From Bacteroidales bacterium (GTDB taxonomy: Bacteria > Bacteroidota > Bacteroidia > Bacteroidales > WCHB1-69), in the NCBI GenBank assembly GCA_017649855.1, contig JAGCGA010000012.1:62001-126000 (forward strand): DNA of 64,000 nucleotides, in the 5' to 3' direction. The position numbers and the translations under genes are program-made. Positions 17,408 through 24,510 of this stretch are shown piece after piece. Under the pieces are notes generated by a model that was not told where the DNA came from, made no database searches, and saw nothing but the letters and a program-made list of their open reading frames with translations. How positions within the stretch are numbered: position 1 is the stretch's first letter; each line of letters starts with the position of its first letter.

Positions 17408-18274
17408 CTAAAGTTTCAGCGTGTCAAAGTTCTTGCCAAACACATTGGAGGTTTTGGTGATGGTGACGAAGGCGGAACTGTCGATTTCCTTGATGATACG
17501 GCTCACGCGCACCTTGTCGGTGCGGTGGGCGATGATGAGGAGAACGTCGTTCTCGTGGCGGTCGTAAGCCCCGTAACCTTTGAGGAAGGTGGCGCCTCGG
17601 TGCAGTTCCTGGTTGATGCGCTGCGAAATCTCGTCGTTTTTCTTGGAGAAAACCATAAACTGATAGGTCTGGTGGAAACCGTCAATAACGCTGTCGGCCA
17701 CCAACATACCGACGAAAAGCACCACAAAACTGTACACCAGTCGCTGCACGTCCATCAGGATGAAGAAGGAGGAACCGACAATGAGGAGGTTACACATCAT
17801 ATTCACCTTGCCGTAGGAGATGTTGCGGTATTTGCCCACCATCAGGGCGATGATGTCAAGGCCACCGGTGTTGCCGCCCCAGTTGATGGAGATGCCGGCT
17901 CCCAGGGCGCCGAGCGACGCTCCGATGATGACGCTCATAAACATATCATCCAGAATGGGTTGCGTGAAAATGCGCTGCCCGATGTAGAAGAAGACGGACA
18001 TAATCAGGGTGCATATCAAGGAGTTGATGCAGAATTTGGGACCTAACACCTTCCAAGCGATGGCGATGAGGATGGCATTGAGGGCGAATGTGGTGAAACC
18101 AATGGGGATTTTGGTGGCGAAATATAGGATGGAAGCGATGCCGGCCACACCACCGCCAGTGACCTCGAAAGGTGTCATAAATGCGGACCATCCGAAGACA
18201 AATATCGCCAAACCGATGGTGATAAAAAAGTAATTCTTGACTTCTTTCAGAATGTCTTTCATCGTAATCTTCAT
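17408..18274 (-). CDS. YitT family membrane protein (first copy)
   Basis: A 288-residue protein with five to six membrane helices (YFFITIGLAIFVFGWSAFM, LILIAIAWKVLG-type helices, VIIGASLGALGAGISINWGG) and a C-terminal cytoplasmic DUF2179 domain (HRGATFLKGYGAYDRHENDVLLIIAHRTD). The frame opens 44 codons earlier, but the -7 box at 18338-18346 and homology favour ATG 18274 (MKITMKD); a second ATG at 18262 is possible. The function of YitT proteins is unknown; they are often called transporters. A paralogue with the same architecture is at 22178-23125. Confidence 0.88.
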   Translation of the reverse strand: MKITMKDILKEVKNYFFITIGLAIFVFGWSAFMTPFEVTGGGVAGIASILYFATKIPIGFTTFALNAILIAIAWKVLGPKFCINSLICTLIMSVFFYIGQRIFTQPILDDMFMSVIIGASLGALGAGISINWGGNTGGLDIIALMVGKYRNISYGKVNMMCNLLIVGSSFFILMDVQRLVYSFVVLFVGMLVADSVIDGFHQTYQFMVFSKKNDEISQRINQELHRGATFLKGYGAYDRHENDVLLIIAHRTDKVRVSRIIKEIDSSAFVTITKTSNVFGKNFDTLKL

Positions 18275-18337
18275 AGGACGGTGTTTTATGTTGTTGGAAA
18301 TCAGTTGACTAAAAAAAGCTCTGGCATAAAAACTGCT

Positions 18338-18346
18338 GCAAAAGTA
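18338..18346 (-). promoter_or_regulatory. -7 box for the first YitT gene
   Basis: Minus-strand TACTTTTGC; 64 nt upstream of ATG 18274 and back-to-back with the tRNA-Asn promoter. Confidence 0.6.
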
Positions 18347-18385
18347 AAAATTTTTTTCGGGTGGTGCACATATTGAAAAAAAATG

Positions 18386-18394
18386 TATTTTTGC
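18386..18394 (+). promoter_or_regulatory. -7 box for tRNA-Asn
   Basis: TATTTTTGC, 29 nt before the tRNA 5' end. Confidence 0.65.
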
Positions 18395-18422
18395 CGCCGT
18401 TAACAACCAAGGTTGACAACCC

Positions 18423-18496
18423 GCTTCCTTAGCTCAGTTGGTTAGAGCATCTGACTGTTAATCAGAGGGTCCAAGGTTCAAGTCCTTGAGGGAGCG
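18423..18496 (+). tRNA. tRNA-Asn (anticodon GTT)
   Basis: A full cloverleaf of 74 nt. Acceptor GCTTCCT pairs with AGGGAGC (one T-G pair), the D arm begins TAGCTCAGTTGG, anticodon stem TCTGA/TCAGA encloses loop CTGTTAA with anticodon GTT, and T stem CAAGG/CCTTG encloses TTCAAGT. The discriminator is G. CCA is not encoded (CAA follows). A -7 box upstream and a strong terminator downstream show that it is a single-gene unit. Confidence 0.95.
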
Positions 18497-18504
18497 CAAA
18501 ACGA

Positions 18505-18539
18505 AAGCACCGAATTCCAGCGAGTTCGGTGCTTTTTTT
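18505..18539 (+). terminator. Terminator of tRNA-Asn
   Basis: Stem AAGCACCGAA / TTCGGTGCTT with a 10-nt loop and a T run (18533-18539), 9 bp after the tRNA. Confidence 0.88.
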
Positions 18540-18571
18540 ATCTCATTATTCAGAATACTACGCGTTTTCCT

Positions 18572-19900
18572 CTATTGGTGCTCTTGCTCAAAGACCCACT
18601 CCGCGTTGTTGCGCAAACATTGGTCAACACTAATTCTCTTTTCTTTTGCCTGCTTCTTGACACTCTCATACCACGCTGGAGTTCCCTTGATCCGATCCAT
18701 AATGTCCCGAATAGCTTCTTCCTTGTCGATTTTGTCAAAACCAGGTCCGTCTTTCAAAGCCTGCTCAACAGTGGCAAGGAAATCAAAGAAATAGGAGTAT
18801 GCATGCATATCGGTGAAAACCAAAAGGATAACATCTGCCTCAGTGATGATTTCATAGCGTGGGAGAAGCGAAATCTTGCCTCTTCTATCCTGCTGGGAGG
18901 AGTAGGCTGTCTCATTGTATTTCCAATAATCCACCTGGTTGAAAGCCTTGACAAAGTCGGTGTTTTCCAATTGGGTGAAGTAGCTGTCCCCAACGACTAG
19001 CAAATTGGGTTTGGGATTCTTTGTGCCACCTTGCAGGGTGAATGTGGGCATCGGGATCCGCTCGTGCCGTAGAGGAAATAGCAGGTTTAGTTGGGACTCC
19101 AACTCTTTGTCACTGTTGCGATAGCGCGTGGTGAGATTACTGTCTGTGCATACAGCATGAGGCATGGGATACCCTTTCACGGATGCGATTTTCTGCAAGA
19201 TGGTATCCGCTACAAAAGGTATCGTGGAATGCGCCCAATGGGTGCCGAATGGCGTGTAAACAGGGTAAGAGGCACTCTTCTTCAGCTCCAAAAATAGTGG
19301 AATGAAGTTGATGTGTGCTATGCCGGCTTGCTCATAAAGACGAGCGTATTCTTCTTGAATGGAGAATGGACAATGCTCTTTCCGGATGTTGTCCGGCAGA
19401 TATTCCGGATAGATCAGAGGCTTTGAAGGGGCTAAAACCACGATGATGTCGGTGCCGAATTTCTTGAGTGTGTCGATTATCCGGCAGGTCTCCTCGATGT
19501 TCCGCTGCATCGCTATCCGCGCACTGTCTTCACTTCCATATTGGTCTCGAAGCGTTTTGCCCGTGTACACATCGGTGTATTGTTTCAAATAGAACTCATG
19601 CTTTTTTCCTATGATGAGATTGTTGTTGGTGGACTCATGGAAGAGGTCATAGGTGAATTGGTTGTAAGCTCTGATGTAGATGTTCCTGAAGCCGAAATTC
19701 TGCTGAAGATACTTCCGTACATAGTCCTGATACTTTTGTGTCTGATAGTTGTCCAGGCTGAGTTTCACGGGCTCTACAGGGGCCGTGAATCCGTCCAGCT
19801 GTCTGAAATGGAACAGATGCCCAACATGCTGAAGCATAGGAAAGCATAGGATGATCATCAGGATCACAAAAAGGATAGTATGCAAACGGGGCTTTTTCAT
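18572..19900 (-). CDS. AlgJ/AlgX-like SGNH O-acetyltransferase partner protein
   Basis: A 442-residue protein with one N-terminal membrane anchor (about residues 7-28) and a periplasmic SGNH-like domain. Visible motifs: DIIVVLAPSKPLIYP, TPFGTHWAHST and NLLVVGDSYFTQ (GDS nucleophile region). In AlgJ/AlgX the His motif is DTHW with the Asp part of the triad; here it reads GTHW. I recall that the Gly form is common in Bacteroidetes relatives, so this alone does not show inactivity. The start codon overlaps the stop of the upstream MBOAT gene (TGATG), as expected for a working AlgI-AlgJ-type pair that O-acetylates a surface glycan. No alginate genes are nearby. Confidence 0.8.
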   Translation of the reverse strand: MKKPRLHTILFVILMIILCFPMLQHVGHLFHFRQLDGFTAPVEPVKLSLDNYQTQKYQDYVRKYLQQNFGFRNIYIRAYNQFTYDLFHESTNNNLIIGKKHEFYLKQYTDVYTGKTLRDQYGSEDSARIAMQRNIEETCRIIDTLKKFGTDIIVVLAPSKPLIYPEYLPDNIRKEHCPFSIQEEYARLYEQAGIAHINFIPLFLELKKSASYPVYTPFGTHWAHSTIPFVADTILQKIASVKGYPMPHAVCTDSNLTTRYRNSDKELESQLNLLFPLRHERIPMPTFTLQGGTKNPKPNLLVVGDSYFTQLENTDFVKAFNQVDYWKYNETAYSSQQDRRGKISLLPRYEIITEADVILLVFTDMHAYSYFFDFLATVEQALKDGPGFDKIDKEEAIRDIMDRIKGTPAWYESVKKQAKEKRISVDQCLRNNAEWVFEQEHQ

Positions 19901-21315
19901 CAGAATCGGAAATAAATGAATGGGTTGAAATCCGTGACGGCGAGCGCCCCGACAGATAGGAAAAACAATACGATGGATGTGATATATAGGATGATGGAAG
20001 AACCCTTGGTGGAGGCATCGTTAAAAAACAACCCCATCCATTTGTCTCCAATTTTCAAGGCAGGCAGGAATGAGAAGAGAATCGCTAGAACGAAGAACAG
20101 GTAACCTTGACGGGAAATGAACACTGTTGTGCCCGGCCTAAATGCAAATAATGCCTGGTAATAATCGATGGCACCTCCCACGGTGTCGGCACGGAAGATT
20201 ACCCATCCTAATACCACTATGAAGAATGTCAGTAAGATGGATGGGAAACGCCCTATTTTCTTTAATACATCCAGCATGAATAGTCGGTCGAAAATCAGGA
20301 ACGCGCCGTGAAAAACGCCCCATAAAACGAAAGTCCAGGAGGCGCCGTGCCAAAGACCTGAAATCAGAAATACTAACCAGAGGTTGAAATAGGTACGACC
20401 CTTTGATATCCGGTTACCGCCCAATGGGATGTAAAGATATTCCTTCATGAACCCGCCTAATGTGATATGCCATCGTCTCCAGAACTCACTGATACTTTGG
20501 CTGATATAGGGTACTTTAAAGTTCTCGCTGAAGCGGAATCCTAACATCCTGCCGATGCCGATGGCCATGTCGGAGTAACCTGAAAAGTCAAAATATATCT
20601 GGAAGGTGTAAGCCAGAATCCCGATCCAGGCAGTGCCTGACGACATGCTGTGGAAATCCATAGCGAAAACGTCATCTGCCACTATCGCCAGTGTGTTGGC
20701 AATCAGAACTTTTTTGCCTAATCCGATGGCGAAGCGACGAAAACCTTCCACCCTCCCAACTATTGGGATGTCCCGGTCAACGAGTTGGTCGGCAATGGTG
20801 TTGTATCGGATGATAGGGCCCGCAATCAACTGTGGAAAGAGGGAGATGTAAAGCATATAGTCGTACCAGCGCCGCAAAGGCTCCGACACTTTGCGATAGA
20901 CATCTACCGTGTAACTGATGGACTGAAAAGTGAAAAACGAGATGCCAATGGGTAGGGCTACTCGGGTAAATCGAAGGGTGGAGAGGTGAGAATATTCCAA
21001 GATGGCGTTCAAGTTGTCCATGAAAAAGTTCATGTACTTGAAATAGGCCAGGAGACCAATGTTCAATATCAGGGACAACGCCAGCCATATCTTTCTTGGC
21101 ATTACATTCTGGGTGCTGTGCATTTTCTTGGTGATCAGAAAATTACATATCATCGAGAATATGAAAATGAGGAAGAAATCGGGTGCTCCCCATGCGTAAA
21201 ATGCCAAAGAGGCAATTAACAGCACGACATTCTTTGCCCTTTTGGGTACCAGATAGTAAATCAGTAGTACTATCGGAAGAAAGTAGAATATAAACTCGAT
21301 ACTGCTAAATACCAT
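19900..21315 (-). CDS. MBOAT family O-acyltransferase (AlgI-like)
   Basis: A 471-residue polytopic membrane protein of the AlgI/DltB type. Diagnostic segments: FSSIEFIFYFLPIVLLIYY at the start, LPIGISFFTFQSISYTVDVYR, LFPQLIAGPIIRY, FQIYFDFSGYSDMAIGIGRMLG (split), EFWRRWHITLGGF and SGLWHGASWTFVLWG, which contains the catalytic His. Such proteins move acetyl groups across the inner membrane, handing them to an AlgJ/AlgX-like partner, here the overlapping downstream gene. The target polymer is unknown. The -7 box is at 21374-21382. Confidence 0.93.
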   Translation of the reverse strand: MVFSSIEFIFYFLPIVLLIYYLVPKRAKNVVLLIASLAFYAWGAPDFFLIFIFSMICNFLITKKMHSTQNVMPRKIWLALSLILNIGLLAYFKYMNFFMDNLNAILEYSHLSTLRFTRVALPIGISFFTFQSISYTVDVYRKVSEPLRRWYDYMLYISLFPQLIAGPIIRYNTIADQLVDRDIPIVGRVEGFRRFAIGLGKKVLIANTLAIVADDVFAMDFHSMSSGTAWIGILAYTFQIYFDFSGYSDMAIGIGRMLGFRFSENFKVPYISQSISEFWRRWHITLGGFMKEYLYIPLGGNRISKGRTYFNLWLVFLISGLWHGASWTFVLWGVFHGAFLIFDRLFMLDVLKKIGRFPSILLTFFIVVLGWVIFRADTVGGAIDYYQALFAFRPGTTVFISRQGYLFFVLAILFSFLPALKIGDKWMGLFFNDASTKGSSIILYITSIVLFFLSVGALAVTDFNPFIYFRF

Positions 21316-21373
21316 TGTTTAAAGCCGATTCAATGCTTCTGTGGGGGGCTTGTGTGTAGCCTTTGTTTTTTTG

Positions 21374-21382
21374 GCAAAAGTA
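21374..21382 (-). promoter_or_regulatory. -7 box for the MBOAT/AlgJ-like operon
   Basis: Minus-strand TACTTTTGC, about 60 nt before ATG 21315. Confidence 0.6.
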
Positions 21383-21464
21383 CATAAATTTCAAACACAT
21401 GTCAACTTAGTCAAGGTCTGTGTAAGGTTTTGCCAAGTAAAGTTCAGACAAGACAAATATTTTA

Positions 21465-21473
21465 TATTTTTGC
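21465..21473 (+). promoter_or_regulatory. -7 box for the hemolysin-III gene
   Basis: TATTTTTGC, 18 nt before the ATG at 21492; the leader must be only about 12 nt. Confidence 0.6.
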
Positions 21474-21491
21474 CTGCTAAAACACTTGGAT

Positions 21492-22172
21492 ATGACCCGT
21501 TCAAAAAGAACACCCTTGTCGGAGCGCCCTTTGCCTAATTATTCTCTGAAAGAGGAGAGGATGAATATGTACAGTCATCTCTTTGGCGTGTTATGTGCGT
21601 TGGTGATGTTGGGAATAGTAATCCAAGCCACAAGCCAACATCCGCTTCCTTATGCTAGGCTGAGCAGTGTGGTATATGTCTTGTCTGTTTTGGCCATGCT
21701 GGTTGTGTCCAGTGTCTATCATGGTCTTCCTAAAGGGATGTCCAAACAGGTAATGCGGGTGGTGGATCATTGTGTCATCTTTTTCACGATAGCTGGCACG
21801 TATACACCCATCACCTTGTTGGGCATTCGGCTGATCAATCCGGTTATGGCGTGGTCTATTCTTGGAGTCGAGTGGGTGTTAGCCATTCTCGGAGCCATCC
21901 TCAACGCCATAGATTTGCATAAATACTCCAGGTTTTCCATGGCCTGTTATCTCGGAATGGGCTGGTGCGTCATCATCAGCCTCAAGCCAGCCATCCAAGC
22001 CATGACTCTTTCCGGCTTTATGTGGATATTGGGTGGCGGTATTGCCTACACAATCGGAGCCATACTCTATCAGATCGGGAAAAAGAAGCCATATCGGCAC
22101 GCCGTGTTCCATATCTTTGTCTTGCTTGGCGTGCTGATACAATTTGTCGGCGTTTGGAAATATCTCCTGTAA
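21492..22172 (+). CDS. Hemolysin III / PAQR-family membrane protein
   Basis: A 226-residue protein with seven predicted helices. Motifs of the hemolysin III (TrhA, PAQR) family: EERMNMYSHLFGVL near the N terminus, SSVYHGLPKGMSKQVMRVVDHCVIFF (split) and YTIGAILYQIGKKKPYRHAVFHIFVLLG (split). The Ser/Asp/His residues expected to bind zinc (SxxYH, xxDHxxI, HxxFH) are all present. Family members affect membrane lipid homeostasis; haemolysis is not implied. TTG at 21486 is an alternative start, but ATG 21492 is preferred. It converges on the second YitT gene with 5 bp between stop codons. Confidence 0.9.
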   Translation: MTRSKRTPLSERPLPNYSLKEERMNMYSHLFGVLCALVMLGIVIQATSQHPLPYARLSSVVYVLSVLAMLVVSSVYHGLPKGMSKQVMRVVDHCVIFFTIAGTYTPITLLGIRLINPVMAWSILGVEWVLAILGAILNAIDLHKYSRFSMACYLGMGWCVIISLKPAIQAMTLSGFMWILGGGIAYTIGAILYQIGKKKPYRHAVFHIFVLLGVLIQFVGVWKYLL

Positions 22173-22177
22173 GCAGA

Positions 22178-23125
22178 CTACTCCTCTTTGGGTAACGCTT
22201 TGAAGCCTTGTCCCATAATCTCCGCACTTTCAATCAGGTTGACGAAGGCGGTGGGGTCAATGCGGTGGAGGTTGTCTTTCAATTTCACGAAGTCTGCACG
22301 GTCAAGGGATACGTAGATCATGTTACGTTCCACTCCCGCATATAGGCCTTTCCCCACGAACAAGGTGCCTCCGCGTTTCAAGTCGTCAATGATGAAGCTT
22401 CGCATGTTGTCCACTTCGTTGGTGACGATGAAAGCGGTTTTGTAGGATTTGAATCCCTCCACGATGAGGTCGATGATCTTTCCTTCGATATAGATCAAAA
22501 GAATAGAGTAGATGGGCAGCCGAATCTGTTTGAAAGCAATGAGCGTGGTGAGTGTGATGATGGAGTCCACCACCATGACCAGCGTGCCTAAAGATATCTT
22601 GGTATATTTGTGGATGATCATGGAGATGATGTCACTGCCTCCCGAAGTGGCTCCTGACTTGAATATAAGTCCGATGGCAACACCATAGATGAGACCTGCC
22701 ACCACCGTGTTCAAAAAGTAGTCTGGCATAAAGAACATCTCGCTATGTGGAATCTGCACCATGTTGGGCAGCTGCTCGGCAGCGGAGACAATACCTTCAT
22801 GAATGACGGGATTGTATCCCCAGAAGGTCTCAATGATCCAGGTGAAAGCGAAAATCATGATCGTGGAAAGCACGGTCTTGAAGCCGAATTTGGGGCCTAA
22901 AATCCAAGTGCCTATGAGCAGCAGCGGAATGTCCATACAGATGGCATAATAGCTGATCTTCCAAGGCCATACGGTGTTCAGCACGTTGGAGAGACCATAG
23001 GTCCCGCCAGGCGCCAGAAGATATGGGTTGACGAACATAACGTCTCCGACGGCAAAGAGGAAACTGCCGGCAATAAGCATCAAATATGCGATAATCAGGT
23101 CCTTAACATTCTTTTTCTGTTCCAT
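22178..23125 (-). CDS. YitT family membrane protein (second copy)
   Basis: A 315-residue paralogue of the gene at 17408-18274, with the same order: N-terminal helices (IIAYLMLIAGSFLFAVGDVM), a Gly-rich loop (GATSGGSDIISMIIHK), and a C-terminal DUF2179 domain (KRGGTLFVGKGLYAG, NMIYVSLDRADFVKLKD, PTAFVNLIESAEIMG). It carries an additional insert of about 40 residues after the third or fourth helix (GYNPVIHEGIVSAAEQLPNM). Function unknown. Its promoter is at 23149-23157; the tRNA-Gln terminator lies just upstream. Confidence 0.88.
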   Translation of the reverse strand: MEQKKNVKDLIIAYLMLIAGSFLFAVGDVMFVNPYLLAPGGTYGLSNVLNTVWPWKISYYAICMDIPLLLIGTWILGPKFGFKTVLSTIMIFAFTWIIETFWGYNPVIHEGIVSAAEQLPNMVQIPHSEMFFMPDYFLNTVVAGLIYGVAIGLIFKSGATSGGSDIISMIIHKYTKISLGTLVMVVDSIITLTTLIAFKQIRLPIYSILLIYIEGKIIDLIVEGFKSYKTAFIVTNEVDNMRSFIIDDLKRGGTLFVGKGLYAGVERNMIYVSLDRADFVKLKDNLHRIDPTAFVNLIESAEIMGQGFKALPKEE

Positions 23126-23148
23126 ATTACGCGTGAGATTTTCGGCCG

Positions 23149-23157
23149 CAAAGATAG
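23149..23157 (-). promoter_or_regulatory. -7 box for the second YitT gene
   Basis: Minus-strand TATCTTTGC, 24 nt before ATG 23125. Confidence 0.65.
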
Positions 23158-23173
23158 CATTTTGTGACGAAAC

Positions 23174-23210
23174 AAAAAAAAATGACGCATTTATGATGCG
23201 TCATTTTTTG
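23174..23210 (-). terminator. Terminator of tRNA-Gln (bidirectional)
   Basis: A perfect stem AATGACGCAT (23181-23190) / ATGCGTCATT (23196-23205), 5-nt loop, flanked by A and T runs on both sides. On minus it ends the tRNA-Gln transcript before the YitT promoter. Confidence 0.85.
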
Positions 23211-23219
23211 ATTTTGTTG

Positions 23220-23290
23220 TTGCCCCGATAGGATTCGAACCCATACAAACAGAACCAGAATCTGCGGTGCTACCATTACACAACAGGGCA
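23220..23290 (-). tRNA. tRNA-Gln (anticodon CTG)
   Basis: A cloverleaf of 71 nt on minus. Acceptor TGCCCTG pairs with CGGGGCA (one T-G pair), D stem GTGT/GCAC with loop AATGGTA, anticodon stem GCAGA/TCTGT with loop TTCTGGT (anticodon CTG), T stem ATGGG/CCTAT with TTCGAAT. Discriminator A, CCA not encoded. Own -7 box at 23306-23314. Confidence 0.93.
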
Positions 23291-23305
23291 AGCGTGAAAA
23301 GGTGC

Positions 23306-23314
23306 GCAAAAATA
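23306..23314 (-). promoter_or_regulatory. -7 box for tRNA-Gln
   Basis: Minus-strand TATTTTTGC, 16 nt before the tRNA 5' end. Confidence 0.65.
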
Positions 23315-23368
23315 CATTTTTTTTAGTATCCTGCGCACCTTGGCGATATTTTTTTTTATTTTTTTTCT

Positions 23369-24448
23369 TTAGGCAACGAAGACCACTTCGTACCAGAGGT
23401 ATCCACTTACGATAACTTCCTTGTAGTAAACGTTATCCACTTTGAAGTAGAGGTTGCCGTCCAGGACAATTTCCTCGTAGGTGCTGGGGAGTTCTGCCAC
23501 TCTTGCTCCGATAGGAGGTGCTACCACTTCGTAATCGATCTTGTTGGAGTGACGTCTGTAGAAGGTTCCGTCGTCGTAATAGTAGCTAACGTTCTTGTAG
23601 ACTACGATGATGGGTCTCCAGGTGTTGAAGATGCTGTAGGCAATCACGGCTCCGATAGGCGGGCGGCAGATGATGTAGCGGCCATTGATGTAGCGGCAGA
23701 AGATGCTGTTGTAGAAGTAATAGGGCACGCCATGATAGTAAACTGGACGGATGCGAGGAGGGATGTTCATGTAGTAGCCAAAGTTGTGGTAGTTCGGGTG
23801 CATGTAGGGATGGCATTTCGGAGCGTTGGAGTTGTTGTTGTGCACCGGAGCGGGTTGCGGTTTGGGCTGACCCTGGTCGTTGTATCCCCTTTGAGGAGCA
23901 GGATTGTTTGCTGCGCTAGATCCACCACGCTGATTGCTGGTGTGAGCTGTAGAATTGCTCTCTCTGGCAGAAGTGGAGGTGGCTGCAGGAGTTCCTGTGG
24001 TAGTTCTGTTGGTTGCTGCCGAAGAGGACGTCGCAGGTTTGGTGGTGGCGGAGGTGGCAGGTCTTGTCGTAGTACTGGAAGTGGCGGGTTTCGTCGTCAC
24101 CGGTCTGGTTGTCGTGGAAGAGGAAGCGGGTCTTGCCGTAGTGCTGGAAGTAGCAGGTCTTGCCGTGGAGGTAGAGGTTCTGGAAGAGTTGTTAGCCGGG
24201 ACGGTGGCTGGTCTTGTATTAGGAGTGCTACTGATGGTCTGAGCTCTTTGATAGCTGCTGTTGGCTTTATTCAGCTGTACATCGCCTTTCTTCACCTGAC
24301 GCGCAGCTTGGCTAGACGCGCTGGAAGTGGTTTGTGTCCGACTACTTGAAGAAGTAGTTTGCCGTGCGGCGGGATTCTGACCCATAACATCTGTCGTGGC
24401 CAAACCTACCATGCAGAATACGCACAACATTGCAATTAACTTTTTCAT
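23369..24448 (-). CDS. Secreted Ser/Thr-rich DUF6515-like protein
   Basis: A 359-residue exported protein with signal peptide ending near VMGQ. Residues about 25-170 are a low-complexity Ser/Thr/Ala/Pro/Arg stretch with short repeats such as TTTRPATS and TTARPASS, resembling a mucin-like stalk and likely to be O-glycosylated if the organism does so. Then come a Pro/Asn/His linker and an aromatic, hydrophobic region (VYYHGVPYYFYNSIF, GRYIICRPPIGAVIAYSI). The C terminus (YEVVAPPIGARVAELPSTYE, VYYKEVIVSGYLWYEVV) matches the DUF6515 pattern as I know it. Function unknown; probably envelope-associated. It follows the C10 protease by 62 bp with no clear promoter between, so it may share its transcript. 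Confidence 0.7.
   Translation of the reverse strand: MKKLIAMLCVFCMVGLATTDVMGQNPAARQTTSSSSRTQTTSSASSQAARQVKKGDVQLNKANSSYQRAQTISSTPNTRPATVPANNSSRTSTSTARPATSSTTARPASSSTTTRPVTTKPATSSTTTRPATSATTKPATSSSAATNRTTTGTPAATSTSARESNSTAHTSNQRGGSSAANNPAPQRGYNDQGQPKPQPAPVHNNNSNAPKCHPYMHPNYHNFGYYMNIPPRIRPVYYHGVPYYFYNSIFCRYINGRYIICRPPIGAVIAYSIFNTWRPIIVVYKNVSYYYDDGTFYRRHSNKIDYEVVAPPIGARVAELPSTYEEIVLDGNLYFKVDNVYYKEVIVSGYLWYEVVFVA
23939..24361 (-). repeat. Low-complexity Ser/Thr/Pro coding repeat
   Basis: The part of the DUF6515-like gene encoding degenerate T/S-rich octamer-like units (TTTRPATS, TTKPATSS). DNA units are imperfect, so slippage-driven phase variation is not evident. Confidence 0.6.
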
Positions 24449-24510
24449 AGCGATATGTTTTTAATGATGAAACAATACGAAACGTAAGACACCCTATATA
24501 GGGGTGAAGT

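Noticed and set aside
23369..24448. Phase-variable repeat tract in the DUF6515-like gene, and likewise in the lipoprotein at 51764
   Set aside because: DNA units are imperfect and multiples of three; no homopolymer or short tandem tract that would shift frame was seen.
24483..24510. Palindrome near CACCCTATATAGGGGTG as a terminator of the C10 protease gene
   Set aside because: The stem is only about 6 bp and no T run follows on the minus strand.
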